Below, one piece after another: positions 46,817 to 59,471 of a stretch of 64,000 bases of DNA. The stretch's first letter is position 1, and each line of letters opens with the position of its first letter. This DNA is from Druceiella hillmani (Eukaryota > Arthropoda > Insecta > Lepidoptera > Hepialidae), in the NCBI GenBank assembly GCA_039881145.1, contig JAYKKI010000077.1, forward strand, positions 3,604,501 to 3,668,500. The letters run 5' to 3'. The notes under the pieces are model-generated. The model did not search any database, had not been told where the DNA came from, and saw only the letters and a program-made list of their open reading frames with translations. The position numbers were made by a program, and so were the translations under genes.

Positions 46817-47319
46817 AATACGTTTTTAGTTTATTAATTTTTTTACTTATACATTGTTATTCTATTTTGTCTTTTCAAATTTTGTTTTTTTTCTTATTTC
46901 ATTTTCTTTTTTTATATACCCTATTAATATACTTTCAGTAGTATTTTTATTTTTATTGCGTTTATTTTTGCAACTTTTTCTGCTCATATTGTGTTTTAAT
47001 TTACATTTTTTAAAATTTCGCAATACAGTTAAATTTTTAATACTAAATCATATAATCATTATTTTGTTGTGTGTAGAAAGGCTGTGTATTATTTAAATCA
47101 TTTAAAAGCTAAAAAATGTTTATTTATAATTTTGATTTTAAACAAAAATGGTAGGAACTATTTACTATTTGTTTAAGTCGCATTTTTGTTGTCAAACTTT
47201 GTCAGTAAGGGTCTACAAGTGTACATTACAATTTGGTAAGAAATTGGTTCTATGAAATGGTGTATTGACCAATGAAATAGGATTTTCATACTGAAACCCT
47301 ATGAAAGAATGGTTTGTAT
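46817..47319. other. T-rich non-coding stretch
   Basis: A T-rich tract gives a hydrophobic open frame at 46854-47096 that is a composition artefact. Confidence 0.5.
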
Positions 47320-47815
47320 TATCTGGTCCAATCTAATTTAATGCACGTTTTTGTTTTAGTTGTGGACAAATTGGACCATACATTGCTTTTCAATAACATA
47401 ATTTTTACTTAATGTGGCTGCTGTCATAATTTGTTCTCGAATTCAATTTGTCAGAATACAATATGCTTTTGCAAATATTTGTTCAATTACCAAATATGAA
47501 GAATAAATATATATGGATAACTTCTTGAATTAAAGCAGCCCCTGACTTATATCATTTAGTCCAAACTAATTGAATGCACGTTTTAACATTCTGGCTATAG
47601 GTGAAGGGAATCATGCCGCTAGTTAGATTGAATTTCAATAATATAATTTTTGAATTCCAATTTAGAATAATTATAAAATTCCAATTTAGAATAAATTTAG
47701 AATAATAAATAATTTTTCAAAATGCAATACATGTTTTTGTAAGAATTTATTCTATTTCTAAATGTGAAAAATAAATTAGTGTTAATAGCCTCCTGAATTA
47801 AAGCAGTGCTGAAGC
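47320..47815. repeat. Diverged tandem duplication, about 230-270-bp unit
   Basis: Two head-to-tail copies (47320-47545 and 47553-47815) share GTCCAAWCTAATTKAATGCACG near the start, a TTTCAATAAYATAATTTTT block, ATGCTTTTGCA/ATGTTTTTGTA and TTCTTGAATTAAAGCAGC near the end. The second copy holds a small internal expansion of AAAATTCCAATTTAGAATAA. Confidence 0.75.
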
Positions 47816-48197
47816 AATTTGTCTTTCATTTCTAATTGGTGCTACTTTCCTATATAAATACACGAGTTTTGTGGCGACAAGTATCTGTAATATTATCTAT
47901 ACATTTGAAAACGAATTGTAAGTTCATTAATGTTAGAAGGATGAGATTATTACAAAGGAAAAATGTCACGGATAATACAGTTATCAAACCTTTTCAATGC
48001 ATATAAACATCAGTTATGGATGATGTCATTCCAGTCGATAAAGAATTAATACAAACCAAATAAATACGAATAAAAGTATATATATGCTTTCACTTTCATA
48101 AGAGATGCGTTCAGTTACCACCTTTACCTATTTTACATATTCCAAGACAATCTTACTTAAGGAGTAATCTTTTGTTGTTATTTTTGGCACAATGAAA
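47816..48197. other. A+T-rich non-coding stretch
   Basis: Nothing recognisable. Confidence 0.4.
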
Positions 48198-48381
48198 TGA
48201 AACTACGAGATGTAGTATTATTTCTACTTTCTTTAAATTCTTTACCACGACCTAGGTTTCTTTGTATTACAACATCTTCAGGTGGGCTATTAGCAAAGAT
48301 CTGAAGATGTTGTAATACAACAAAACCTAGGTCGTGGTAAAGAACTTAAAGAAAGTAGAAATACTACATCACGTAGTTTCA
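48198..48381. repeat. Long inverted repeat (hairpin), about 82-bp arms
   Basis: The left arm 48198-48281 (TGAAACTACGAGATGTAGTA onward to ACAACATCTTCAG) and the right arm 48301-48381 (CTGAAGATGTTGTAATACAA onward to ACGTAGTTTCA) are near-perfect reverse complements, separated by only 19 bases. The central CCTAGGTCGTGGTAAAGAA block is fully preserved. It would fold into a long double-stranded hairpin. Confidence 0.92.
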
Positions 48382-48864
48382 AATAGTAGTGAATAATGAA
48401 TTTCTACAAAATTGACCCCAAATATATTCAATATTCAATGTTATTTTTGGCATTAACTATTGAATTTATACATTCATAATTTTTAGACTACAGACTTTTA
48501 TATTTTTATATTTAAATTCACATTATTTTTTTTAAATTTTCTTTTATCAATACTAATATGGAATTTCACAAAGCAGAAGTTGGGATAAGGTTTATTCTAT
48601 TATTTCCACTTTTATTATGTCGTCTTATATGAACAAATACCACGAACTTCTGAAATTGGCTGAAATTCAAATAAATAAAATAAAGAGTTTTTGCATACTA
48701 CCTATTCCGCTTACTAAGTACATAGTATGTTTGTATAAATAAGCTACAATACTTTATTTTAAAATATGCAAGCCTTATGAGTAGATAAAAGAAATTAAAG
48801 GAATGTACGATATAAGTAAAACTGTATATAAATATAAAATAAGGAAATTACATTCGTGCAAACA
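48382..48864. other. A+T-rich non-coding stretch
   Basis: Nothing recognisable. Confidence 0.4.
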
Positions 48865-49195
48865 AATTAATTCTGTATTCTATTTTCATTATAAACGTGT
48901 ACATTTGACTGAACTCGCCCTTCCATTAATAATATTACTAGCATTATATTTCTCGGCAACAGCACCCCAAGCGTTTTTTTCATCTTCACGCTTGCTCCGT
49001 CGGTGAGTTTATTTTCAATTACATCTTTGTAAGCGACCAATATCTGCAACAATAGCCTTGTCTCTTTTTCCGTTTAGTTTCTTTTTCTTGTCTTTATTTT
49101 ATTACTTTGTTGTTAAACGCAATACTTTCAGCCAAAAAGAAACGACGCTTACAACTTTAGTATATGATCTGTGCTTACAACTGTCATTAAATAAT
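48865..49195 (-). pseudogene. Myb/SANT-like DNA-binding protein fragment, copy 2
   Basis: The minus strand reads ETRLLLQILVAYKDVIENKL followed by TDGASVKMKK. After a one-base slip in an A-run it continues as NAWGAVAEKYNAS, the standard Myb/SANT-like (zeste-type) domain with its conserved Trp. It is better preserved than the inverted copy at 44846-45125 and carries a small local duplication (TTGTAAGC repeated) in its 5' flank. Proteins of this type accompany transposons or act as DNA-binding factors; this frame is broken. Confidence 0.6.
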
Positions 49196-51340
49196 TCGAT
49201 ATGTCAAGGCATGCGCAAAAATTAGCAAATGATTGATGTGCAGTACGTATTGCGCAGGCGAATGTAGTGAATCAAAACATAAATCTCCGATCGGTTAAAC
49301 TTTGATTTTCCGAACTCGATTAGTTAATACTAGTTTAATATGCATATATTGAACCGTCGGTGACATAATACGACAATTCATATTAATCTAGACTTACGCA
49401 ATCGCGATTTAATCTGGTTTTATGTTTTGTCTGTTATTACGAGCCCGTGTGTCAAACTCGGTCATTGCGATTACGTCATAAGAAAGTGCCAAATAAATAT
49501 ATTGATATCTCACTTTAAAGATGCGCAGAAATGTTGCGCCGAGAAGCCACTTAACGTTTACACTTTTTTCAACGCTCTGAACATCTGATTTCACTCTTCG
49601 TAAAACTTCATACCGGGCGCTATGCGTGAAAATCAATTCTTAAGGAATAAACTCCAAAAATTAAAAAAAACCTCAATTCCTCTATTAATACTGTTCAAGA
49701 TAACCAGGCCTCTATCTGTCAACCCGCACGAATGTACCATTAAATTCATATTTAGCCGGGTCCACGATATTCTTTTTTTTCATATTCTGTTCGCCAGTGG
49801 AATTCCGCTTATATTTTTAATCTTTCTATTTGCATGTTTTTATGTCTTTTTAAAATACTGGGCCACTCGTTGTTTTTAAAAATATAATTTAAAGAAATCA
49901 TATTCTATAAGTATAAACCGTGATTATCATTGAAAATTCATAATTAATTATTTTTTTGAATGGCGCCGACTGCTAGCTATTTCAAATGACCTCTCCATCT
50001 CCGTAAAACTTTATTAAATATCAACGCTATTATTATTTCAAGGAATTTTATTCTCGTTGACAACTTTGGTGTCAATCCCGGTTAAAATTTATCGCTGTTC
50101 AATTTTTTCCAAAATCCATTCGCGTTCAGTCGTAACCTCGTGGTCAAATAATAAAAGGGAAAAAAATCTGTACACCGTTCCAAGGGAACCACACTCGGAT
50201 TTTAGAATTTAAGATATACGATATTAATTAATACATGCTAAAATCAAGTTTATATATATATTTTTACAGACAATACCAACTTTACAGTGATCTAATATGA
50301 ACATAATGAAAATCATAAAAGATGAGTGAAACACCATCCATCCAAACTTTCGCATTTATAATAGCAGTTACGATAAACATAAACAAATAAAATTTTAATA
50401 ACTGTAAAACAATATCAAGTTATACAAAAGGTCGTTTAAGATTCCAATTTTGAATCGCGTGCTTTAGCATCACCACGGAATGAGAGCGAATCGATTCGTA
50501 GAACTGTAAATAGTTTTAAGAAAATTAATGGCCACTCAGAGATTCCCGGGGGACAACGTGCTTTTCGTGTGCGCTTTTATTATTATAATTCGAATTCTTT
50601 AATAAACGCACGTGTTGGATGTATAAGGTATATAAATTAGGAATGGTGATAATAGTACGGATCCTCCGAAAAGTCCAAAAACTAATGAAAGTGTCGAATT
50701 TTATCAACGCCAAGTATTGTGAACCCCACAAGCAAGCTCATTTTTAATTTTCTCGCTTTTTAATTGCTCTAGCTCGTTTTTTAAATAAAAAGTAACAAAT
50801 CAAGAGACCTTCAAAGACCTCACTTTCGGGACTCTATTTTACGAATTTTATCTCAAAAATGGTAATAGCTAGGAAGTTGTAATTATCTCCGATATAACAC
50901 ATATTATGTACGTGAACAATAAGTATTGAGAATTGTTGTACATAAAGGGCCATTCTGCGGTGACGTGTGTTACATTTACAGAGAACAAAACTGACTGCGT
51001 TTAGCATGTAATTCAGTTGTTTCTCTTTAATTAAAATAAAAACACATTAGGAATGATTCAAGCGAATAGGTACAATAATAGATTTAAGCGATACAATAAT
51101 AGACATCCTGTAACGGATGTTACCGAGTACTCTTGTAAAAATTCTACCTTGTTTACCGATCATCAAAATTCAGCTAAATTAGAAATCTTTGTCACAAAAT
51201 TAATACCTAAGTAGACAGTTAAAGAATCTTCCTTTGTGATAACTCTTAAGTGTTTTATGGATATTTTATTTTTCTCATTTTTATAAACACAAAGCTTGTG
51301 ACGGGTGTTAAGGGTCCAAATTAAACAAATCTGAAGTAAA
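49196..51340. other. Non-coding stretch
   Basis: A 75-codon minus-strand frame at 49409-49636 (EVLRRVKSDVQSVEKS segment) has somewhat protein-like composition but no homology or splice context. Nothing else is recognised. Confidence 0.4.
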
Positions 51341-52430
51341 TTTTGAGAATTAATTTATTAATACAACATACCATAGCTAGTAGCAAAACAAGCCCACTCC
51401 ACTTTAACCCCCGTCCCCAATCTTCTTCATTATTACAGACACTAGACATGATGAATCTGTTTTTAAACTGCGCTGCGTATCCGTCGGAAAGAACTGTATT
51501 TTTTTCACACGAGCATGTGGTGTCTTCAGATCGTCAATAATTGTTTTGACTCGTCCCATTGCTTCCATTTTGATTGAACTTGTAAATCAGAATTTAAATT
51601 TAAAGTGACTAGATCTGAAATATAAGTCTGATTTCAATTTGAGCATCTTTCAGTCATACAGTTTCCATTGTCAGTATCGCAGTATATTTCTTTTATTAAC
51701 TCGGATGGAATGTAGGATTGCATTTATGCCATCCAGGAGAAAGCCAAAATTTGCGTGATAAATGCGTACATTAGACATTGTGAGAAGTCTCGGATATTGG
51801 TCGAACATGAAACGGTCTTAACTCGAAGAATTTAGTGATTTTTATTTTTATTTCAGGGTGTTTTTCTTTGATTAACGTGAATACCTCTGATACCACCATT
51901 ACCAAGTTCCTTTTAGGAATAGTTACTCCGCCATCTACATTTTTTACGCGGGTAACATCTTTGCGGTTTGGAAACTGTCGGCTGATATGATCACTATCAT
52001 AGAAGGACACCAGTTTTTTATGACCTCATTTGATAACGAATCAGATCTCGTAATAGTTGTTACTCACTGTTCTTTATTTATTAGGGATGTTTGCCAACGC
52101 GGGAAGAAATACTTGCTGTTTTGCTGGGTTTTCAGGCAGAGACTTTTTTACTTTGGAAATAGCTTTCTTGTACAGATATCTTGCAACTTTCAAGTACTAC
52201 ATTTCTAGTTTTATTTTTATCTCTGTGTTTTCGTATCCTTGGCCTGATTGCAAGTCTGCTGGCTTCTAATTTTCTTTCGCTCTTCAATAACTCTGTGCTT
52301 TTCCCTTTTCTTGTCTTTTTCTCTCTCCTTCTCTAAATGTATACTTTTCAGTGTCACTTTTTAATTTTTCTCGACTTCTTTTGCTTTCAGTATCGATACT
52401 GTAAAAATAAATTATTGGTAAGCCATGCTA
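51341..52430 (-). pseudogene. Decayed multicopy, probably transposon-borne gene
   Basis: Reading the minus strand from about 52400 down, there is a highly charged N-terminal region (EREKDKKREKHRVIEERKK). Then come ARYLYKKAISKVKKSLPENP, FYDSDHISRQFPNRKDVTRV, a KEKHPEIKIKITKFFELRPF segment and, after a gap, FSDGYAAQFKNRF with CNNEEDWG. These blocks occur in this order in a large family of uncharacterised insect and cnidarian proteins found in many near-identical genomic copies; I know it by motif, not by name. Stops and frameshifts split it. The spacing between the ELRP and FSDG blocks is short, so part of the middle has been lost. The function is unknown, and the copy number suggests mobility. 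Confidence 0.6.
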
Positions 52431-53234
52431 GAACTCCAAATCCATTTTCCAAACAGTTCGTATTCGCTCCAAAATAATGCATTGTTATGGTATTATACAC
52501 CTAAAGTACTAGTACTTAAAATACTACTATTGAACATATTATATAAGTATTGGGCACTAAATGATATTAACATTAGTGAATAAAATTGTAACGGGTGTTA
52601 CTCGTGATGGGTATTACACAAGTAGCCAGCCTATATTTTAACACAAAGTCCTTTTGAAGGCACACATATTTTCCATGCTCTATTTGATCACATAACCTCA
52701 CTTTCGCAAGATCAGTACAAAATAAAATTTAGTATAGCTCTTGTAGGATTAACTTTTCTATATATTTTGTGACGGGCGTTACACAAATACCTGTAATTAC
52801 AATTTTATTAGTAAAATGATTACTACTCGCCTGAATAATTTCAATTTTTCACAATTAATAATAACGAGTCGCATCATCGAGAGTAAATGAAAATGGCAAC
52901 TTGTCAATGTGATTAACGTTACAAAATATGTCGCCATTTTAATATTTTTTTTTCTTACTACGCTGAGTTTGGAAACCTATTGAAACCTGGAGTTTGAAGA
53001 GAATATTACGAAAATTGGCGTAAATATTGATAAATTTATTTTCAATTATGATAATTGAATACATAAAGCTTGTTATTTTTGTATTTTAGTGAATATATTT
53101 GCATATTATTTTTTGACTTTTTGGTATCGATTACTGCGGAATAGGCTTAAAGTAATTAACGGAACACACGAACAAAAAATTTATTTTTTTTAGTGTAAAA
53201 GATAAATTTGGCAATATGTTCACGTAGTGAACAA
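52431..53234. other. A+T-rich non-coding stretch
   Basis: Nothing recognisable. Confidence 0.4.
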
Positions 53235-53345
53235 TAGTATTGATATTTGTAAACAGTTTAATAGAAATACCATGAACCCTTATCTGTTTAACCCTTATGT
53301 GTAGACGGAACCACCTAGGCCTCTTGTCGATTCGAATGTTATTCG
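53235..53345 (+). repeat. R3-type short interspersed repeat
   Basis: ATTGATATTTGTAAACAGTT, AATAGAAATACCATGAACCC and the GTAGACGGAACCACC-type end match 44478-44580. Confidence 0.5.
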
Positions 53346-53682
53346 TTAATGCACGTTATTGAATAAAACGATAGAACATACAATTGAACATGCGCGGAGG
53401 AGGCAATTGACATTTAGTCGGTGGCGCACGCATTTTGACTTTTATGGTAAGTCGGTCGAAAATTGGCCACCGACCCTGTCCACTAAAATCGGTAGTTGTT
53501 GGCCATAGATTTGCCACCTTCAAATTCGTAAGACTCACTGTAAACTCGTGCAAGTCACAACAACATTTAAACGTAAAAAAATATTTACTTGAACCTTTAA
53601 TTTCTGATTTAACAAATGACGGTAAAAAAAGAGGAAGTCATTGTCGTTTTTGATTTCCATAACTGAAAAGAAAACAGTATCC
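53346..53682. other. GC-richer non-coding stretch
   Basis: Overlapping open frames occur on both strands (53356-53653), and GTCGGTGGC is mirrored as GCCACCGAC about 45 bases later. No gene is supported. Confidence 0.35.
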
Positions 53683-53990
53683 TTTTAAGATCACCCATGT
53701 CTCCGTCGGTCTGCCTCTTACAGACGTTTTTCTTGGAAAACTTGCTATGTAACTTGAAATTTGGCATATTTATTTGCATATATTTTAATCATTAACAAGG
53801 AATGCAATTTATACAAAAGTTTCAAATATAAAAAATACGTGATTTCTCTCTTCAACGTGTAAAGAATATTTGTTATTCTTTACAAAAGGTTGCTATAAGT
53901 ATCTCAAAAATATATTTTTCACAATTTTAAGTAACGACACAGTTCCGAAATTATGGAACCTCATACAATTAAAATAATAAAGTTTCTAGA
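53683..53990 (+). repeat. R2-type interspersed repeat copy
   Basis: AAGATCACCCATGTCTCCG, GTCTGCCTCTTACAGACG, AACTTGAAATTTGGCATA, AGTATCTCAAAAATATATTT and CACAGTTCCGAAATTATGGA follow the R2 order. Confidence 0.6.
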
Positions 53991-55439
53991 AGCTTACTTA
54001 AAGTTTATAAAAAAAACTACAACAATTATGTTAGATCAAATAGGTTTTGAGAAAATCGTGATATTTTTACGCGATAAATGTACTAGGTGAAAAATGGTGT
54101 TAATATTTTTAAATCGTTGCATAAAAATACTACGTACCCTTTAATGTTTAAACTTTTTTGTATACCTGAGTGCAAACTGAACCCTCATATTGCGAGTTCC
54201 ACTTATACTTTTCACAGAGTTTTTTTTAGTCTAAATAAGTATTCACACGTCCAGAAATTAAATTACAAAAATAAAATGTAGATAAATAGGTAAATACGAT
54301 AACGGCTTATTTGCATCCAGCAAATATAAATGATAAATTGTTACAGCATATTTAATGAATCTTTTCTTGTCGAACTTTCACTAAACATAAACTACAATAA
54401 AATAACAATGAGTCGGCGTCCTAAACAAATTATGAAAAACGTACGCAAATCGGTATATGTGCTCAAAACTAAGACGTCAATAAAAAAAATATATCGTTTA
54501 AACAGTACCTCCATTTCTACTATAAAGCAGAATTATTTCGAAATTATGTCCACATCTTAAATCGTTGTGAATATACTACCAGATTACCATTCCGTTTTAA
54601 GTAGTTTTCTTCTTAAATAAATTGTTCATCGTAATTTACAATCCGTATCACGTTAAAGTATCTACAAACACAATAATTATGTACGTATAATTCTATGCAA
54701 TACATGTCTCTCTCAACACATACCACAAATTGCATTGCTTACACATGCGCAATTAATTCCCTACGATCTTAGAGCACAATGGGCGCGTTTCGTATGCACT
54801 TTTGAAATTAGCGACAAACAAAAATTCATGTGAGCTATCTAATTCGCCTAATCTAGATAAAATAAATCTTATATAATAGTATAATAAGTCTTCACATCAA
54901 GTTCCATTTCCAGGCCAATAAATACCGTCGATCAACATTCTCCAACAATCAAGATACCAATTTGTAATACAAAGCCATCGTCTCCGTTATAAATTATTGG
55001 TTATACTTTCGGAAATTCAATCAAATTTCTTTCAGTCTTCCACTTTTGCATGAGAACGGAAGTAATTTTATTTAATAGAAGTATAACTGTTCTACTTGTA
55101 GAATATCGAATATAAGAATAGCTTACTAATATAATAATACATTTCGTAAATAAACTATTTAAAAACTAAAAGTTTTGCGACTATTGCTTCCAACTGTCAT
55201 TTAAAAAGAATCGAAAGTTAAAATTTCGTTATCGATCAAAATAAAGAATTGTTGCTAATTTCAAAGTGCAAATCCTATACTGTTGCTGGTTGACATGAAC
55301 TCTTGTAATTTTACGTCGTGAATCTAAAAAGGAAACTGTGATTGAAATACAATAATGCTGTTTAAGTCGTTAATTTTTCCTGTAAATTCGGCACAAATTC
55401 TGGCTGTTATTCCAAAATTAGAGTAATACCAAACTGGTC
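53991..55439. other. A+T-rich non-coding stretch with an R3 trace
   Basis: A diverged R3 piece lies at about 54085-54190 (TGGTGTTAATATTTTTAAAT, ATACTACGTACCC). Nothing else is recognised. Confidence 0.4.
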
Positions 55440-56230
55440 GAATTTGAAACGACTAATACTCGGAGACTCTGAGACGGAAGACAATGGATAATCCGTTCGA
55501 CAGAGGAAGATTGAAAGCAATAAGCAAACTAGAAGAAATCTTCTCACATCCCAAACAACACGAGGGAGAAGGCCCTTAGTCGAGTAACGAAATAACGAAT
55601 CAGTGCACGGCGAATAGCATTGGAGAGCGCGTTGTTTGAAACAAATAAATTACTATTTTGTTTATAATTAAGTACTGCGAATAATTTTAGTATGTTTAGA
55701 GATATTTACTACTAAAACTGGAAAACTGTGATAGATTGACGTCAAAAATACCGGAGTACATGAAGAAGAAGTGGAAATTGAATCAATGTAATGCAAGTCG
55801 AGTTAAAGTGGACCCGATCGGAAAGACGCCACCGATTGAGAAAGAAAGTCAAGGAGGAAAAGGTAACTTTGGCAAAATCAATGGGCAACAAGGTTGGCAC
55901 AATCGATACATTGCTGCATTGGGGCAAATTTAGAGCAATGGGATAGTCTCCAATGGACATAGACTATTCAGAGGATCCCTGCAGTCCTATAAATGGTTAA
56001 CTTGGACGTCACCACAGTCTCATAGACGGGGACAAATCGAAAAGCGGCCCCAGAATTTCGGCGCATCGACTTCAAATTGATATGTATCGCAGCGATTAAA
56101 TACTAAGTGTGAGACTGAGAGTGAGAATGCAATGTCTGTGGTATACTCAAATAAACGATAGTTTACAAACAATATTTTTGATTTAATTGGCCAAAGAGGC
56201 TTATTCATGGCAACCAAACATTACGAGTAG
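55440..56230 (+). pseudogene. Coding-like, probably retroelement-derived region
   Basis: The stretch is GC-richer than its flanks. A frame from 55700 to 55933 reads ENCDRLTSKIPEYMKKKWKL followed by a lysine- and glycine-rich segment (GKTPPIEKESQGGKGNFGKI). The KIPEYMKKKW block is reminiscent of gag proteins of BEL/Pao-type elements (LP..L...W). Before it, a short frame reads MDNPFDRGRLKAISKLEEIF. After it, the sequence ends in TAGTAGCCCCGACTACAACC, possibly an LTR edge. No pol domains are visible. The assignment is tentative. Confidence 0.3.
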
Positions 56231-56999
56231 TAGCCCCGACTACAACCTACACAATTGTTTATCAAAAAATCGTGAAAAAATATATCGCAGGAAAGTGAGT
56301 TTATTTCATTAAAGCAAGCTTGAATTGCAATGCAATTGTTCACAAACACAATGTTTCTAATTGTTCACAATAACAAGCATTAAATAAACTACGAAACTAG
56401 CAATAATAAATTTAAGTTAATTTAAGATCTGTAATTAGATTCTATTCGATAAATAACATGAAAAAATTGTGTTACGTCTGTGCCGAATCACAACCGGAAT
56501 GGTTTTACGTGCGCACGTCACCACGAAGGATTATATAGGTATGTGTTATGAAATATAAAAATAAAACCTGTCAAATAGGAGAAGACTTCGCACTATAAAC
56601 TTACGTTTAGGCACTTATACATATTTAAAAGTACACAGTGCTTCTTTTAAACTATTCACAAATATTAATTTTTCACAACATAGATCTATAACATCTTTCA
56701 CAAAAGTAAAAACATGGTGACATAATATATACAAATATATTGCCTAGTGTTTCTTTCATAGACATATATTTCTTGTAAGGGATTGCTCTAATACTAATAA
56801 GTGTATATACATTTTAAAATACAAAGTTATTTTGTGCATTTGATATAAATTACTTGTTGGAATTTCTATCAACTTTTTACAAAACCAGTACATGTCAGAA
56901 GTGTGTCGACTATTACTCGAAAGCTAATAGAACCTTATTAGCTGTGATAATTTTTCTTTTAATTTCGTTACTTCTACTAGCATTGTAAATTCTTTTCAA
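56231..56999. other. A+T-rich non-coding stretch
   Basis: A reverse-orientation R3 piece lies at about 56640-56680. No gene. Confidence 0.4.
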
Positions 57000-57385
57000 T
57001 TATTCAAAAATAGCGGTTTAGCCGGTAGAAGGAATGGATACATGTAACTAACAAAATTGACCAGTTTATAGCTTTATTTTTCGTAAAGAGATCTATGTAT
57101 CTAAAAAGTATTCTTGACATACCCCCAAATATTTTCGAAAGACCTGTTCAACGATACCCTACACGAAGGGGAATGCAAAAAAAAGATTATAACGAAAACG
57201 TGTCACCTAAAAACTTTTTTTTAAATACTATTTTATAACATTTTTGGGGTTATAAATATTTAAAACCTTGACATTTCACCTTTATAGCACCAAAAGTCTG
57301 CGAGTAAAAAGACTGTGAAATATAGACGGACAGAAAAACGGATATGGTTAAACTACCTAGTTTGGCTACGGGAACCTAATTAAAT
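57000..57385 (+). repeat. R1-type interspersed repeat copy
   Basis: It contains GCGGTTTAGCCGGTAGAAGG, GACATACCCCCAAATATTTT, TTCAACGATACCCTACACGA, ACATTTCACCTTTATAGCAC, ATAGACGGACAGA and TTGGCTACGGGAACCTAAT, the full R1 order. Confidence 0.65.
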
Positions 57386-57474
57386 TAAACTGAACAATAA
57401 AAATACTAAACTGAAAAACTGATAAATAAAGAGAAGTTTTATAATTTAATACAAATTTATTTCGTCATTTAGGT

Positions 57475-57615
57475 ACATGCGTGGGTTCATTCGCCATCAC
57501 CGCCGAAATGCTGACGCTGTCAGCCGCCGGTTGCACTGCTTTTAATCAAATTATTATCAAGGGACAGCGAGCATTTATTCAAATACTTATTAATCAACAA
57601 CTGACGCGCCTCACT
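57475..57615. promoter_or_regulatory. Candidate conserved regulatory block A
   Basis: A GC-rich segment (TCGCCATCACCGCC, CTGACGCTGTCAGCCGCC) is joined to a homeodomain-like A+T segment (TTTAATCAAATTATTATCAA, then TTATTAATCA). It is non-coding on both strands, and its composition and motif density stand out from the repeat-rich surroundings. The enhancer role is inferred. Confidence 0.35.
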
Positions 57616-58239
57616 TCCCTCTTAAAATGATTTAAATGAATAAACCTAACCTCATCGTATAACTTCGTTACACTTAATTTTTCGTCCCATTTACAAAAGT
57701 ACTGTTCTGAATTTCTAGAAATTTTCACTCACAAAAATAATCAACTAAATAAATCGACAACTGCTATTTACAAAAAAAATTGCTTCACGTCTATAGAAAA
57801 TAAATTCGTTGAATCTGCTGAAAAATAAATTCGTTGAATCTGCTGAAAAATCTTCAATTGTACACGGTTAAATCGCAAAGTTAAAACCAACGGTTAACTC
57901 CTTGTAATCGTGGGATAATCATGAATTTTTAGAAGGTATTAAACCTTGTAAAAATTAAAAAGCTTTATTATCATTTGTTTTTAATCTTTAACGTATCAAT
58001 ATATAATTAAACAAAAAACTATTTATAATTCTTGAATTCTTTTGCATCTAATCAGAATTCTTTTAAAAACTTAGTCAAAACAAAATAACTAATCAATTTA
58101 ATCGTATTACATTTTAAAAGTAAATAATGAGGAACAAGTTTACTTGTCACTAATGTAAATTTTATAGTTCATTTTTTGTACCCAAACGCAGGAAAAAGAT
58201 GATAAATTTTTTTAAATTGTTCGTAAGGTCGTCCGTAAT
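57616..58239. other. A+T-rich non-coding stretch
   Basis: A 24-25-bp direct duplication (AAATAAATTCGTTGAATCTG) lies at 57796-57845. Nothing else. Confidence 0.4.
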
Positions 58240-58580
58240 TGGATTATTTTAAAAACCGGCCGAATCCCGCGCAGGTGTATGCTAATCGCATTTGGCAATG
58301 TCGATAAGCGAGTATTGAATACGTTGCCCTATTTACAACTCGTCTTATACGACGATCATTAATTTCCATGCCAGGGTGTAAATAATGGGCCGGAATGTTA
58401 AGCTGGAAATATTTCTCGGAAATATTTAATTATGTTCACTCCGGTCAGCCCACTATATTGTGTTAATAATCCTTGAACTCTGGTAGCGAAATTGGCGTTT
58501 GAATCTTAATGCTTTAGCACAAAAGGCGGCTCGCTCTTGCCGGTAATTTTTATCAATATCACGCCAATATTTACAATAAT
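58240..58580. promoter_or_regulatory. Candidate conserved regulatory block B
   Basis: About 340 bases lack coding frames and repeats but are dense in recognisable binding-site types. They include an E-box CAGGTG (58272-58277) next to a POU octamer-like ATGCTAAT (58279-58286), a forkhead-like TGTAAATA (58377-58384), a TCTCGGAAATATTTAATTA block, and paired TAAT cores. Such clustering in a gene-poor region is typical of developmental enhancers. No target gene is visible here. Confidence 0.35.
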
Positions 58581-58761
58581 AGAAAACTACTAAACTAAAT
58601 GTTTCAAAATATTGGTCACGAAAAATTTGAACAGTTATTCAATACAATTCTTAAATACAAATATAATTTCAGAGCTGCGATCCGATAGAATAAAATACAC
58701 CAGGCAAGACACACGTTTGAATTGAAATATTTACATGTTAAATTACATTTATACATGTCGT

Positions 58762-59313
<552 letters not shown>

Positions 59314-59363
59314 AAATAATCAAGGAATAAGAAATGATATAATTTCTTATTCCATGATTATTT
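59314..59363. repeat. Hairpin, 22-bp arms, 6-base loop
   Basis: AAATAATCAAGGAATAAGAA with AT is mirrored by ATTTCTTATTCCATGATTAT with TT; one mismatch. Confidence 0.9.
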
Positions 59364-59403
59364 ACTTCTTTATAATTTCACGTTAGTTACCGCTAATGTA
59401 TTG

Positions 59404-59405
<2 letters not shown>

Positions 59406-59468
<63 letters not shown>
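59406..59468. repeat. (TA)n microsatellite
   Basis: An uninterrupted alternating TA tract of about 60 bases. Confidence 0.95.

Positions 59469-59471
<3 letters not shown>

Noticed and set aside
46854..47096. Plus-strand 80-codon hydrophobic frame
   Set aside because: It is made almost entirely of Phe, Leu and Ile from a T-rich tract, a composition artefact.
49409..49636. Minus-strand 75-codon frame
   Set aside because: Partly protein-like, but no homology, acceptor or donor could be supported.
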